From Coniella vitis (taxonomy: Eukaryota > Ascomycota > Sordariomycetes > Diaporthales > Schizoparmaceae), in contig WUJK01000005.1 in NCBI GenBank assembly GCA_011317545.1, forward strand, positions 2,170,001-2,234,000: a stretch of DNA of 64,000 nucleotides, in the 5' to 3' direction. A program made the translations under genes and the position numbers. The notes beneath the pieces were generated by a model. It saw nothing but the letters and a program-made list of their open reading frames with translations. It was not told where the DNA came from and searched no databases. Below are positions 13,306-25,363 of the stretch, in pieces. The stretch's first letter is position 1. The number at the start of each line of letters is the position of its first letter.

Positions 13306-16300
13306 ATGAGCTCATCATCGCCCTCGGATCCTCCATGGCCACGCAGGCCCTCGGCAAGGAGCGTAAGTCTGTTGAGACACAACACGCTTGTTTTGGCATG
13401 CTCTCTCTGACTTGGACATCTCGACGTGTGGCAGAAACTACGGAATGGCACCTTTGTTGACCCCCAGACAGGCGAGCGCTCCCGTCGCCAGTTTACCCTG
13501 CGCGGCACCTTTCGAGACCGCAGAACCTCGGCCGACAGTGCCTCTTCCAGCAATCTCCTCCCCTTCTTCTCCAGCGAAAGCTTCTCGACTCGCATCGAGG
13601 CGCTCTCTCACAACACCAAGGCCGCCGCTTCGCGCTCGTGGACATGGCTAAAGGGTCCGACGGGCCGGGGTGTGCTCAAGTGCACGCTTGCTTACTCGCT
13701 GGGCAGTCTCTTTACGCTGTGGGCACCGCTGTCGGATTTCTTGGGCAAACCCGACGGAAAACACGTTGTTGCGACCATTACGGTTTACTTTCATCCTGCA
13801 CGGACCGCAGGCTCGATGGTCGAAGGCACTCTGATTGCCGTCGTCGCAGTCATTTATGCCGAACTCATCGCCATCGCATCCATGGCCACTTCGGTCTTTT
13901 TTGGCTCAGCCTTACACATGGTTGCGCTGGCGTATACCCTTGTCCTCTTGGTATTTGTCGGTGGTGCATTTGGTTTCTTGGGTTGGGTCAAGCAAAGACT
14001 GAATAATCCTCTGGTCAATGTTGGGGGCACGCTTGCTTCGCTGTCCATGATTGGCGTCCTGACCAAGGAGAATGCGGTGCAAGACCACGTCTTTTCTAAC
14101 TTGAAGATTGTCCAGGTTCTCAAGATGCTGCTGTGCGGCATCACCATAACCGTTGCTGTCAACCTCTTGCTGTGGAGGACCTCTGCGCGAAGACAGCTGC
14201 GCGGATCCGTCATCTCGGCGTCGAGATCGCTGGGTGACATGTTGGGCTTGATTGCCCACGGCTTCTTGAGCGGGGCAGAGGAGGAAATGCTCACATCCGA
14301 GTTTACCAGTGCCGAAAAGGCCTACGATTCCGCATATGCCAAAATGTCCAAGAACCTGAGAGAGGCCAAATTCGAGCACTATTTCATGGGCGACGAAAGG
14401 ATCTACCAGCTGGACAAGGCTGTCTACAAGTCGATGGAAAACCTGGCACAGTCCATAAGAGGACTGAGGAGCGCGGCGCAAACGCAATTCGTGCTGCTCA
14501 AGGAGCCCCCATCAGAACCCGAGTCTGGTTCCATCTCTCCTGGACACATGTCTTCGCCTTCTCTACATCGTACACTGTCTTCCAACTTCCGGAATCATCT
14601 GCCGACTCTGTCAGCCATCGATGAGGGATCCGATGAGAGCGATGACGACCGGATTGCCCGAGGTCGAAGCCCCAGCAGCGCGCCTACGTTCCGTTCCCCA
14701 TCTGATATCTTTGATCTATTCATCGCCCTCTTGGGGCCGACTGTCAAGTCACTGGCCTTCACATTGTCGGAAATTCTCAAGGAACCTGCTTTTGGCGAAG
14801 AACCAGACCACACCATCACCATCAACGACACATTCCGGCGCAGTCTTTTGGATGCTCTGGCTCTGTTCAACGAAAATCGCGCAAAAGCACTCGAGGAGCT
14901 GTACAAGAGCATCGAGTTGGGTCGGCCAAGGTCCGAAAAAATCCAGGCTGATTTTGAAGAGGTTGCTGCGGCGTGTGGACACTTTAGCTTCTCCCTCCAG
15001 AGCTTTGGTGAGGAAATGAGCAAATACCTTGACGTGCTGGACGACCTCAAATACGCCACAGAGCACAAGAAGCGGTCCTGGAACTTTGTAGCTTTTTGGA
15101 AGAAGATTCATCACCGCCAGATGCAGGCACCCTTGTTACCCTTTGAGGCAGAGCGTGAGCCGTTTGTGCGGCCGATACGCAAGTCGCAAATGCCGCGCGG
15201 CATTCCCGAGCAAATGGTTCGCCGTCGCGACACCTACAACTGGGAGGCTCAACCAGATGCCAGTGATATGGCCAAGAAATTGTCAACAAAAATACTCAAA
15301 TTCTTGCGTTTCATGAACAGAGACGACAGTATGTGGACATTTGTGTGTTGATAAACCTTGGCAATGTACTAACTGTGTCACAGTTCGTTTTGGAATCAAG
15401 GTTGGCTTTGGTGCCATGCTTTGGGCCATGCTCGCCTTCATCCCGCAGACCAAGCCCATCTACATGCACTGGCGTGGCGAGTGGGGCCTGCTATCCTTTA
15501 TGATTGTTTGTTCCATGACGGTGGGTGCGGCCAACACGACCGGCACAGCCAGATTCCAAGCGACCATCCTTGGCGTCGTCTTCACCCTCATCAACTGGAA
15601 TCTCAGCCGGGGCAACGGCATCGCACTCTTTTTTCTCGGCGCCGCGGTCGCTTTCATGAGCTTCTATGTCATCATCGTCCGCAACAAGGTATCCTTTGGA
15701 CGCACGGTACTCCTTGCGTACAACGTGTCACTCCTGTACGCCTACCTGATTGCAAACAAGGTTGAAGATGATGACGATGACGAGGGAGGAACGAACCCTT
15801 ATATTGGCGAGATTTGTCTCCATAGAGCCCTCGCAGTCACCGCCGGTATTCTGTGGGGTCTCATTGTCTGCCGACTCATCTGGCCTATTTCGGCACGCAA
15901 CAAATTCCGCGAGGGCATATCCGTGCTTTACCTGCAGATGGGCCTCATTTGGAAGCGAGGGCCGCTCGCTATACTCTTGAGAAGCGACTGTTCGCGGTCA
16001 TATCTCCGTTCTGGGGAGCAGGCAGCCCTGCAGCGCTATGCGTCGCGCCTCGAAGACTTTCGCCAAGCTGCCCTGTCTGAATTTGAGCTGCGCGGCCCAT
16101 TTCCCTATGAAACCATGGGTCGCATCATGCGCAGCACGAACCGCATTCTGGATGCCTTTTACGCCATGAGCCTCGTGACGCAGCGTCGCGGCCAACTGTC
16201 AGAGGGCGAAAAGGCTCTGCTGCTTTTTACAGCCAAGGAGAGGGCCGTGCTGTGCGAACGCATTTGCCATGTCTTTCAGGTCCTAGCAAGCTGCGTGATG

Positions 16301-16756
16301 CTCGAGTATCCCCTTACGGATGCGATACCGAGTGTCGTGGGCACAAGAGACCAGTTGTTGGGCAAGATTTTCCAGTTTCGAAAGGAGCACGCGGCGGCTC
16401 TACGGGAGAAGCGTGAGAGAGAAGCCGCAGCGCAAAGCGACTCTTTGCCTGCGGCCGGCCAGATGGAAGCCTCTACCGAAAGTCTGACGGGTGACCAGCT
16501 GGCGGAGCCACCGTCCCCCTCGGCCGGCATCCACAAACGCCGCGGGAGCGCGACGAGCAGCATCAAGAGAGGAACAGGACATTCCGAGTTGAGCGGTAGC
16601 CTAGCGGGCCAAGTACAGGTCGATGAAAAGGACTATGCGCTACTATATGCATATGCGCTTGTGACCGGCCAGGTTGCGGAGGAGCTCAAGGCTGTCAAGA
16701 AGGAGGTGGAGGCGCTCTACGGTGTGTTGAATGAGGAGGCGCTCCTGCTGCAATAA
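13306..16756 (+). CDS. BRE4-like multi-pass membrane protein (ArAE_2 / FUSC-type)
   Basis: Related to the yeast brefeldin-A-sensitivity protein Bre4 and aromatic-acid-exporter-like transporters; thought to sit in internal or plasma membranes, transport substrate unknown. Exons 13306-13362, 13435-15328 and 15384-16756 give 1107 aa. The first exon (MSSSSPSDPPWPRRPSARS) is chosen because it ends in GTAAGT in the phase needed by the cag acceptor before KLRNGTFVDPQTGERSRRQF; the next ATG downstream (13335) is out of phase. Two blocks of hydrophobic segments (about residues 95-270 and 650-820) flank a large hydrophilic middle, the usual two-bundle layout of this family, followed by a long cytosolic C-terminal domain with a charged Ala/Glu segment. 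Confidence 0.9.
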
Positions 16757-17555
16757 GCGAAGCGTGGTTCTCCATCGTAGACGCTGCTGGCTGCTGGCAT
16801 TCTCTAGCCTACTCTTTGCATCTTAACTATCGAATTTTCATTTTTCGTTTGCAGTCTCTGCCAGGGTCGTCTTGGGCAAGGTGTTGGAGACCAGCGGTAT
16901 ACAGGTTCATTACGACTATGCCATGGGCCCAACGGGATTTCTTGGCTGATGATAGGATATAAAGGTCGCGGCAATCGAGGTGGTATCACACTGACTGGAG
17001 AGTGACGGGATCACGGCAGACCGGGTGTAGTCTCCTGAGTGAAGATATAAAGACGAGGGGATTTTTCTGTTGGTAAATAGATTTCTTGTACTCTGTACGG
17101 TACCCGTGAAACCAGATGGATTGATTGTCCCTTTCAAGTGATCTCTTGGATCATAGCCTCATTGTCAGTGTAGCATTTGCAGAAATCAGGAGTGTGTCCT
17201 CGTCCAGTATTGCGCAGATGGTATGCAAACTTGGTTGATTTACTGGCGCATAATAATCTCGTCAACCGGCAAAACCAATCACCGGCCGGGCCTTGGGTAT
17301 ATCTGGCCGCGTGAGTCAGGCCGGGCGTAGGAGCTGACTGCGTCTTGCTCGCAGAGTATTTATTCATAATTCCATTGCATTGCACTGCATTGCATTGCAA
17401 GCATAAGGGAGCACCGTGTGTGTATACGCGATAGATAACAAACTTGGAGCTGCACTTGGGTCAACTTGTTTTAGCCTCTCCATCGCCACCATCCATCCAG
17501 TCAGTCAGTCATCTCCTCTCTTTCACCACGAGGGACTCAAAAAAGAACGTCACAC

Positions 17556-17609
<54 letters not shown>

Positions 17610-17618
17610 ACACTTCCA
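16757..17618. other. Intergenic region with CA-repeat leader
   Basis: 3' flank of the BRE4-like gene and 5' flank of the GNAT gene. A TGCAT-type short tandem occurs at 17374-17400. The last 60 bases are a CA microsatellite that ends six bases before the GNAT start codon. Confidence 0.6.
17559..17613 (+). repeat. (CA)n microsatellite in GNAT 5' leader
   Basis: About 22 uninterrupted CA units followed by a TACACACAC tail, directly upstream of the ATG at 17619, so almost certainly transcribed as 5' UTR. Confidence 0.95.
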
Positions 17619-18250
17619 ATGGCGTCCAAACGGCCCCAGGTTCGCGTCCGGCCCGCGACGCCAGCCGACTTGCCGGACCTCCTGCGTATTTACTTTGACG
17701 CCTTTGACCCGATTGTCATGAACCGCCTGATTTATCCTACAGGCAGAACTGCGAGTGCCTTGGAGGCCTTTGCTAAGGATTTCTATCCCGAGGCGGCGGC
17801 GGCAGCAGCCAAAGATTCTACTGCTGCTACTGCTGCTGCTCCTGCTACTACTACACACAAGACGGACACGGATGAGACGACGACGACGCCATCGGCAGTG
17901 GAGCACATCTTCATGGTGGCTGAAGAAGTGATCCCCACGGACCATGGAGAGAAACAACAACAACAACAACAACAACAACAGCTCGGGGGAAGCCAGCAAG
18001 TCCCGCCAGCCGAGCGCACAGAGATTATTGCCTTTGGGAAATGGAACCACGTCAAGGAGCCGCTGCCCGAGGCGAAATGGAACGTCGACAAGGCTGTGAC
18101 GCGGGAAGAGGTGGGCGAAGGCGTGGACTTGGAGTTTTTTGCGGAATTCATCGGCGGGTTGCAGAGGCTGCGGAGGAAGAACATGAGGGGAGATCCGTGC
18201 TTGCGTGAGTTTTGGGTTTATGCCTATTTGCTTTTTGTTTTTTTTTTTGG

Positions 18251-18324
<74 letters not shown>

Positions 18325-18733
18325 GCTGTGAAATGGTAAAAAAAAAAGAAAAAGAAAGAATAAAGGGAAAAGGAGGCGATGTAAGTAAGGAAGGGCTAAT
18401 GTTGTTTCCAAATCAGACCTCGAGATCCTCGCCTGTACCACTGCTCGTCAGCGTCTCGGCGCCGGCTCGGCGCTCCTCGCCTGGGGCAACGAGTTTGCAG
18501 ACAGGCACGGCCGCGCCTACTGGCTCGAGGCCTCACCCAACGGGTACCCTCTCTACCGGCGGTTCGGCTTCGAGGATGTCGAGGCGTGTGATGTTGACGT
18601 GGCGCGGTATGGCGCCGGCGCCAAGCCGGCAGACGAGATCTGGGGGGCCGACTCGGGTGTAGAGACTGTTGGACCGCTTGCTGAAGGCCATTTCCGAACG
18701 ATGGTTATGAAGAGGGCTCCACAGCGGGCATGA
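17619..18733 (+). CDS. GNAT-family N-acetyltransferase
   Basis: Transfers an acetyl group from acetyl-CoA to an amine; the acceptor cannot be told from sequence. Exons 17619-18204 and 18417-18733 encode 300 aa (donor GTGAGT, acceptor CAG). The N-terminal strand and helix (VRVRPATPADLPDLLRIYF, about 8-26), the acetyl-CoA loop QRLGAG (207-212, Q-x-x-G-x-G) and the C-terminal NGYPLYRRFGFEDVE element are clear GNAT marks. A low-complexity insert (about 55-125: Ala, Thr and a Gln run from CAA repeats) separates the first helix from the core. The intron contains a CT microsatellite of about 64 nt. Length is longer than a minimal GNAT because of the insert. Confidence 0.88.
18257..18320 (+). repeat. 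(CT)n microsatellite inside GNAT intron
   Basis: Thirty-two perfect CT units within the single intron of the GNAT gene. Confidence 0.95.
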
Positions 18734-18899
18734 GGACGATGTATGATGATGATCTCTTGGGGTGAGTGTGTTGTACAAGAGATAGTAGAAGGGGACAAAA
18801 TCCGCAGCAGGGTTTCTTTCCGCTTCAAGTGGGAAACAATCCGCCGAAACCGCTTTGGCTCGTCCTGCGACGGCTATTTCTTGTCATCAAATATATATA

Positions 18900-18941
<42 letters not shown>

Positions 18942-19216
18942 CCCTTGACTCCGCCACCCGGGTGTGTTGTAACCGACGGCAGGATACACACTTGCACAAG
19001 GCCTGGGTGCTGTTTCTTGCAGCCATTGAGCTGCTGTTGTTACGCTGATCAACAGAATCGGGGTGCTGAGCAAGAAGAGGGCGTCAGCAATACCAGCAAG
19101 CCTGGGGCAGAATCTCAGAGTCACCAGCATGCTACTGGAAGCCTTCCTCGCCAGTTGTATGTACTCTTCCTTACTCCCGTCACAATCCCACTCTTCGTCG
19201 CACGGACAAAAGCCTC
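18734..19216. other. Intergenic region with AT and CT repeats
   Basis: 3' flank of the GNAT gene. It contains an (AT)6 run joined to (CT)18 at 18891-18938. The segment from about 19060 may hold the unrecognisable 5' part of the oxysterol-binding-protein relic. Confidence 0.55.
18891..18938. repeat. Compound (AT)n(CT)n microsatellite
   Basis: Six AT units run directly into about eighteen CT units between the GNAT gene and the oxysterol-binding-protein relic. Confidence 0.9.
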
Positions 19217-20016
19217 CTCGTCCTGCGCATGCTTCTCATTGCCATGCGCAGCCAGTTCTTACATTGCGGGCTCGCCGACAGTGAGCATCAAGAAGCCCCT
19301 CAATGCCCTTCTTGGCGAGTTGTTTCTGGCCTCTTGGACACACACACACACACACACACACCACCACCACCCCTCCCTCATGCAAGTGCCACAGGCAGTA
19401 GTAATGACACCACCACCACCACCGCAGCAGCAGCAGCAGCAACAAATCAGACGCACAGCAAGAACCAGAGCGCCAAGATATGCCTAGGAATGGACGGCGG
19501 AGATGGTCGGCCCGCGACGACGCGCCTGGTGGCCGAGCAGGTCAGCCACCACCCTGCCCGATGTCAGGGTCCGCAGCCTGCTCTCGGGGCGGCGGTATCC
19601 CGAGGTGCTGGGCACCTCCTCCATTGTCTCGAGCGCCGGCTACGTGAGCGAGATGGCCTTTTCTCTGGCGCTGGTGTCTTTGACGGGGCCGCCGCAAGAA
19701 CGCGTTTTGCGGCCACGATGTACCGCGCACGGAGGATGGCCCACAAGACGGCCATCTACGAGGCGCGCTGCAACGGGGCGACTTGTGCAGCGCGGTGGCC
19801 GAGAAGGCGAGGCTCGAGCAGGCGCAACGCACGATGCGCGCACAAGAGAAGCAGGTCGGCGCTACTTTTGAGCCCCTTCTGCTCACGCAAAAGAGGGGCG
19901 AGGAGCACGACGTGTTTCACCGACTGGCCCAGGGCACGGGCTGGCAGCTGCACGCTGATGGCAAGGTCCAGGAGAGCCACCAGCCCTTTCGAGGATCCCC
20001 CACTCCCTTGGGTTAG
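19217..20016 (+). pseudogene. Oxysterol-binding-protein (Osh/Kes1-type) relic
   Basis: Pieces of one Osh protein appear in correct order but in three reading frames. Near 19290-19337: IKKPLNALLGELFLASW (the Osh KPxNPxLGE motif). Near 19512-19555: TTRLVAEQVSHHP (the family signature EQVSHHPP, cut short). Near 19597-19660: YPEVLGTSSIVSSAGYVSE in another frame. Near 19660-19775: FSGAGVFDGAAARTRFAATMY...AIYEARCNG. From about 19765 to the stop at 20016: ALQRGDLCSAVAEKARLEQ...VFHRLA, the usual Osh C-terminus. Compared with the family, roughly 70 residues after EQVSHHP and some 40 before ALQRGD are missing, and CA, CAC and CAG repeats sit between the first two pieces. No single set of introns restores one frame, so I call it a pseudogene. 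The family moves sterols and PI4P between membranes. Confidence 0.8.
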
Positions 20017-21733
20017 GCTGAGGAGCGTTACGAGTATCTGGTCCTCCGACTGACGATAATTTGTGGAATAAGCCGTTGTTCGTGCGATGTTCCAATCCTC
20101 ACTCGGACTTGTCCCTACATCATCCACTGCCAGGGCAAGGAAAGATATGTACTGGTGCTCAAGTGGTGGACTGGATAGACTGGATGCTTTCATAAAGCCA
20201 TATTTGGACACAAAAGACGCGCAGAAGAAGGGATTGTGTGCTGGGTCTGGCCAGTGGGCAACCCTTCTTCCTGGATCAAGGCTCGCAAATCTGTATCCGC
20301 TGCTAGATTTTGCCAGGTTTATACACAGCTCGTCGCAGCCTGTACTCACAAGTACCGTATGATCAGAATACGCCCTTGGCTTGCTCACCGCACAGTTCGC
20401 CGGTACGTGTATATAGTGTGCGCATAGTATAAGTCCTCGGAGGCTACTACTGGAGGGAGCAAACACGCCCCAGCTTGAACAGTCTCGGTGCATGCAGGCT
20501 GTGTCGTGGCCACACGCAAAGAAGGGGCGAGGAAGCAGTTCGACATGAAAGCACAGCTCAAGCCCGCCCACTTCCCGACCAGATGCGCAGGTGTCCAGTC
20601 CAGCAAATGCCTCCAGACGTAGGAGATATCGGGGCTGGCCAACAGGGCTCGAGACTGGTTGCTGTTGGCATTCCTCGTCGGTGATGACCCAGCTTGGAGT
20701 CGTTCTCTTGTGCTTGCTGCTGGAGAAACCGTCAGCCACGCGCTGACTGGGTCCAGGATGCTCACCTCCAGCCCGAGCCGTTGGACATCTGGTCCAGGTG
20801 AGCTGTATGCCCGTTTCCCAACCTGCCGGGCTCCTCTGCTCAGCCGTCGTCCACTCCTCGTTGGTGTGCGTAGGAAACCTGCGGCTAAGCCAGCCAATGG
20901 ACCAGCACGACAGTTGGACATGCAGGTGGCCATCGCGGCGAGTCTTTTCTTCTTTGGTTCTTGGTTTTGGGCAGCGTCTGTGCCGGGCGTGGCAACGAGA
21001 CTCGACAACTCGGCCGTTCAGACGCATGTCGTCAACAGTCCACCTACCCGAGGCAGCACCTGCGAGGAAACTCGGGGACGTGCCCTGTTGGATCTGTTTT
21101 CTTTGGGCTGCGTGGACGCTGGGACGACGCGTAAGTTGCGTCGCTCTCGCTGCGACGCCGACCTGCAGCCAAGACTGGAAGTCTGCCGCATGCGCCGCCA
21201 GCCCCGAGTCGACCTGGCCCGCAAGAACCAATGGCAGACGGGCAATTCGCAAGTAGTCGACCGGCAGTGCTGGTGGTGCAAGTGCACCCTGTACCTGCTT
21301 CGTTCGCACCCATGGCAGGATGAGCATCGCGGCGCTTGACGGCCTCTGCTGCCCGCAGGACTCGCTCTCGGCAAGCGACCCAGCCCGCTGCTGCTGCTGC
21401 TGCTGCTGGACGGGTGCGCCACCGTTGTGCAAAGAACACTGCGCATCCATGGAGCGAGCGAGATGCGCGCCGTCATGCGCTCGGAAAGTGGGCGCTGCGA
21501 CGAGAGCCAGACCTCGCCAGCCTCTCGCGGCGGTTGCTGCTGGGCATGTCTGGATTCTGCAGACTCGGGGCGCCATTGCAGCAGCAGCAAAAGCTATATA
21601 AGGCCGCGACGGTCCTCTCTGGCAAGCAAAAAAAGGCGCTGGGCAAGAACGCAGAGTGGCACGCATCGACACAACACCGCCACCACCACCAAACAACAAC
21701 AGCGGCGACACCCCCATCCACACTTGCGCCACA
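20017..21733. other. Intergenic region upstream of intradiol dioxygenase
   Basis: GC-rich DNA with several long open frames on both strands but no recognisable domain. It contains a CTG/CAG run at 21390-21408 and a TATA-like site near its right end. A 749-codon open frame on the minus strand (19756-22005) covers the whole stretch and is discussed as a finding. Confidence 0.5.
21595..21602 (+). promoter_or_regulatory. Probable TATA box of dioxygenase gene
   Basis: TATATAAG lies 132 nt upstream of the start codon at 21734, a normal distance for a fungal core promoter. Confidence 0.5.
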
Positions 21734-23281
21734 ATGATCTTCACCCAAGCCATTCTGCTGGGCCTCGCAGCCTTGGCTGTGGCCCACCCCGGCCACGAGG
21801 AGGAGGAGCACCGGCGGGCCGTCGAGGCTCGCGGCGTGCACCTCGCCAACAAGCGGGCGCTCGAGAACTGCGCCGCCCAGCTGGCGGCTCGCGGCCACAC
21901 GGCGCGTGCGGTGGAGCGCCGCAAGAACACCGTGGAACAGCACCGCAAGGCGAAGCGTATTGCCAGGGACGGTGGGTGCAGTGTCCCCCGTATTTCGTGC
22001 TGCATCAGCAGAGAAAGCCGAAAGGGCTGTCGAACGGTGCTGATCCCACGCTATAGCCCCCTTTGTCAAGCGCAACACCACCACTGTCTTGGATACCGAC
22101 CACGAGGGGAGCCTGAATGCATCGACCGCCGTTTCGGACGAGACTGTGAGTGCTCTGTGTGGTTGGTGGATCCTGAGGCGGCGTCTCGTCTCCCTTCAAC
22201 ATGCTACGGCACATTCGCTGTTGGGATATCCTCTAGAGAGAGAGAGAGAGAGAAAGGAGGGCATCAGCTGACCTCCCCTTAGTATGTCTTCTCTGACGAC
22301 ACCTGCACCGTCCTCAACCCTGAGGGTGAAGTCGGCCCGTTCTATGTGCTGGGCGAATACGTCCGCTCTGACTTGACCGACGGCCAAGAGGGCGTCAGTG
22401 TCGTCTCGGACTACCAGTTCATCGACGTGTCCACCTGCGAGCCTCTGGCGGGCGTGTGGGCAGATGTCTGGAACGCAAACGCCACTGGTGTCTATGCAGG
22501 TGGGTTTTAGCCATGATCGGCTCGAGTTACCAGAATGAATGGCCTTGCTGACTGGTGGCACCAACCCTCTCCGTCCCCCGAGCAACAGGCGTCCAGGAAA
22601 CGGGCAACGGCAACGCGGACGATGCGTCCAACCTGAACAAGACCTTCCTCCGCGGCATCCAGCAGGCCGACGACGACGGCGTCGTCCAGTTCACCTCCAT
22701 CTTCCCCGGCCACTACTCGGGCCGGACCAACCACATCCACATTGTGCTGCACGAGAACGCCACCGAGCTGGCCAACGGCACCATCAGCGGCGGCAGCGTC
22801 GCGCACATTGGCCAGTTCTTCTGGGACCAGTCGCTGATCGACTTGGTCGAGGAGACCAGCCCGTACAACACCAACACGAACCCCATCACGACCAACGCCG
22901 AGGACCGCGTCTTTGGCGAGCAAGAGACGGAGGACTCCACCTCGGACCCCGTCTTCAACTACGTGTACTTTAGCGACGACGACCTGAGCCAAGGCCTGTT
23001 CACGTGGATCCTCGTGGGCGTCAACACCTCTGCTTCTTACAGTAAGTCTCGCCTCGTCTTGTGATTCTGTCCCTCCTGGGTGATTTCCATTTTTGTCATG
23101 TGCACAAGTCACTAATAGGATACTCCTTTTGCTCTTAGCACCTACCTACTCGTTCGAGCTCACCTCGAGCGGCGGTGTTGCTGTGGATGGTGGCAGCGGC
23201 TCTGGTGCTCCCGGAGGATCTGGCAGCGCTGGCGGTGGTCCCGGAGGCAGTGGTGGTGGTGCTCCCACCGGTGCTCCCTAA
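21734..23281 (+). CDS. Secreted intradiol ring-cleavage dioxygenase
   Basis: Non-haem Fe(III) enzyme family that opens catechol-type rings; extracellular fungal members act on lignin-derived or host aromatics. Five exons (21734-21971, 22057-22145, 22283-22499, 22589-23041, 23139-23281) encode 379 aa. A signal peptide (MIFTQAILLGLAALAVA) is followed by a short charged propeptide-like stretch with HRRAVEARG. Likely iron ligands are Tyr130 (GPFYVLGEYVRSD), Tyr224 (GHYSGRTN), His230 and His232 (NHIHIVLHE). The C-terminus is a Gly/Ser-rich tail, probably unstructured. Several NxS/T sites fit secretion. The exact substrate is not predictable. Confidence 0.92.
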
Positions 23282-24884
23282 GCGGTTTGTTTAGCTGCAA
23301 AATCCGCATATGATCAGCCCGAACCGGACTGCCAAAAGCGCCTGAGAACAGTCATTTATTTGTGACCGTCGAATCATCTTCTTCGCTGTGCATGACCAGT
23401 GTCAAGTGTCACACTTGTTCACCGTTGGCGGTCGAATCTTGCACCAAAGTCATCTTGTTTCCTTGTCCAAAAAAAAAAAAGAAAAGAAAAGAAAAGTGCG
23501 CTTCCTCCTTCTTTCGTCGCTTGTTGTAAACCAGTACAGCAGTTGCTGAAGCTGGGTTTTTACTCGAGCAGAATTCTTTTTCTGAGCTTGCCCATGTCGC
23601 TCTTTGAAATCACACATGTACATATGTCTCTGTCAAGTCTATACTCCTCGGCCGGGGGAAATGATATGCAAACTACATGGAATGTTTGAAAACCCTGCGC
23701 TGTGACCAGCATGTAGCCAATGAAGCCAGAGTACAGAAGAGGGTTCCGAGTAAGAGAAAGAAGGAAGAAAAGTCCTTCATGATCTGATCACATGGCTCGT
23801 TCCATGGTATTGCAATGTGCAATGGCTCTAGGCCTGCCAAAGTTGACGGTGAATATTGCTTCCGATTGGCCAAGTTGGCCTTTGATCGTTTGAGGCATGT
23901 ATTTATGTTGATGTCGCCTTCTTTTGCGTTTGCTTTACACGTCAGCCAAGACTCGACGTCTAAAAGTTCAAAATATTCTCATCAGAGCAGTTGCCGTGGC
24001 ATCCTGTCTTCATCTTCTTCTCCATATCTCAGACTAAGGATCTGAACTTGCTACCGATGTGTCACATACATAAACCTCAGTGGCATGAGCCATGAGGACG
24101 TACAACAGCTCTCGGCTCGAGCACAGCAAGTCGGCAACGTGGAAAGGCCAGCCTGACAAGACCGGTGTTGCCTCGCACAACATGATTCCAAGATATGGCT
24201 CCTGATAACCGAACCTTTGTCGAACCGAAGAAGTAGAAGGCCCCCCCCCAAAAAAAAGTGTACTCACTCGCCTTGTAGAACCGAGTGAAATGGACCTTTA
24301 CTTCGTAGCCTGGCGAGAGAGAAGAGGCGAGTGTGCCGGTGCTATTGAACACGTTACATCGTGACTATCGAATAAACTTTTCATGTGAGTAATAAATCTG
24401 GTTGATGGAGGCAATACTGTGGACGTGGAGCACGAGAATCCAGCAGCACCCCCCCCCCCATGTGTGTATATACTATACACAATGCCCTCGGATTGGCTCC
24501 TCCTGTATGGGCTGTGACTGGTATGAAGGCTACACTCTGTGGATGAGAGATCTTTACCGAGCCACACACAGGCCTGAGCATCCTGTCTGACTTGACCTGT
24601 AGCTGTTTGGCTTTTTCTCTCTGTTGGTGAGACCAGATACGGCGGTGTAATGATCCCATGACCCTACACGCGCACAGAAAGTCTAGATACCTACCTAGCA
24701 TAGAAAGATCCGTATGATCCGGTGGCAAGTTTACAATTTATATATATATAGAGAGAGAGAAGGCAAACTCAACTGTGCGTCCGATTCACACCAAAGACAG
24801 CCCCAAGATGTTTCGACGCTCATTATTATATAGATACCATCACTTTCATTCACAAAAGAAACATCTTTTGAACCAATTGCCACT
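23282..24884. other. Intergenic region, no gene seen
   Basis: AT-richer DNA with short homopolymers (A run at 23469, C run at 24241, C run at 24451) and a TA/GA compound repeat at 24739-24760. No open frame resembles a known protein. Confidence 0.6.
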
Positions 24885-25363
24885 ATGCACCACTTGCGCT
24901 TATACAAAGCATTAACCTGCCTCGCGCTTTTGCAACTGGCAGCCGCCCGCCCGCCCACCATGTTGACCAAGGTAAAACTCATTCAAATAATCCTCAGTCT
25001 CTCTCTATAGTGCTCGCCCTATATCCCAATTCAAAACCAAACTCCTTCCTCTTTCAGAAATCTCGCGTACCTTGTTTTGCTGACTTTTTTTTGGGATTAA
25101 TCCTATCGCATACTTTTATTTCGCAGCGACAACAAGGCTCCTCTGGCGCAAGCAACACCTCATTCATCCCCATGAGCACCTGCACGGTGCCAGCGCTCCC
25201 AGCTTCCTGCGCGTCCAGGTCCCGAGATGCACACTTGACGTGCATCCCCGGCGAGGGGTGGTTCTGCGAGTGGACGGACCCGCTGAGAGGATCGCAGGGC
25301 TTCTCGCCGACATACTTGTCGTGCACTGGCTGTCCGACGGGAAGCCGTGGCCCCCCCGGGTGA
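24885..25363 (+). CDS. Small secreted cysteine-containing protein (predicted)
   Basis: Two exons (24885-24971 and 25127-25363) join in phase to encode 107 aa. The first exon is almost exactly a signal peptide (MHHLRLYKALTCLALLQLAA, cleavage likely near AAA-RP), with donor AAG|GTAAAA; the acceptor is TTTCGCAG. The mature part has six cysteines (TCTVP, ASCAS, LTCIP, WFCEW, LSCTG, GCPTG), which would allow three disulfides. I recognise no domain. Size, signal peptide and cysteine content resemble fungal small secreted proteins or candidate effectors, but function is unknown and expression is unproven. Confidence 0.55.

Noticed and set aside
13426..13434. Start of the BRE4-like protein at 13426
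   Set aside because: That codon is GTG and lies in the intron next to the acceptor; the spliced ATG at 13306 is better.
20385..21008. 207-residue open frame on the minus strand
   Set aside because: It has no domain, and it is nested in a larger open frame that is already reported as a finding.
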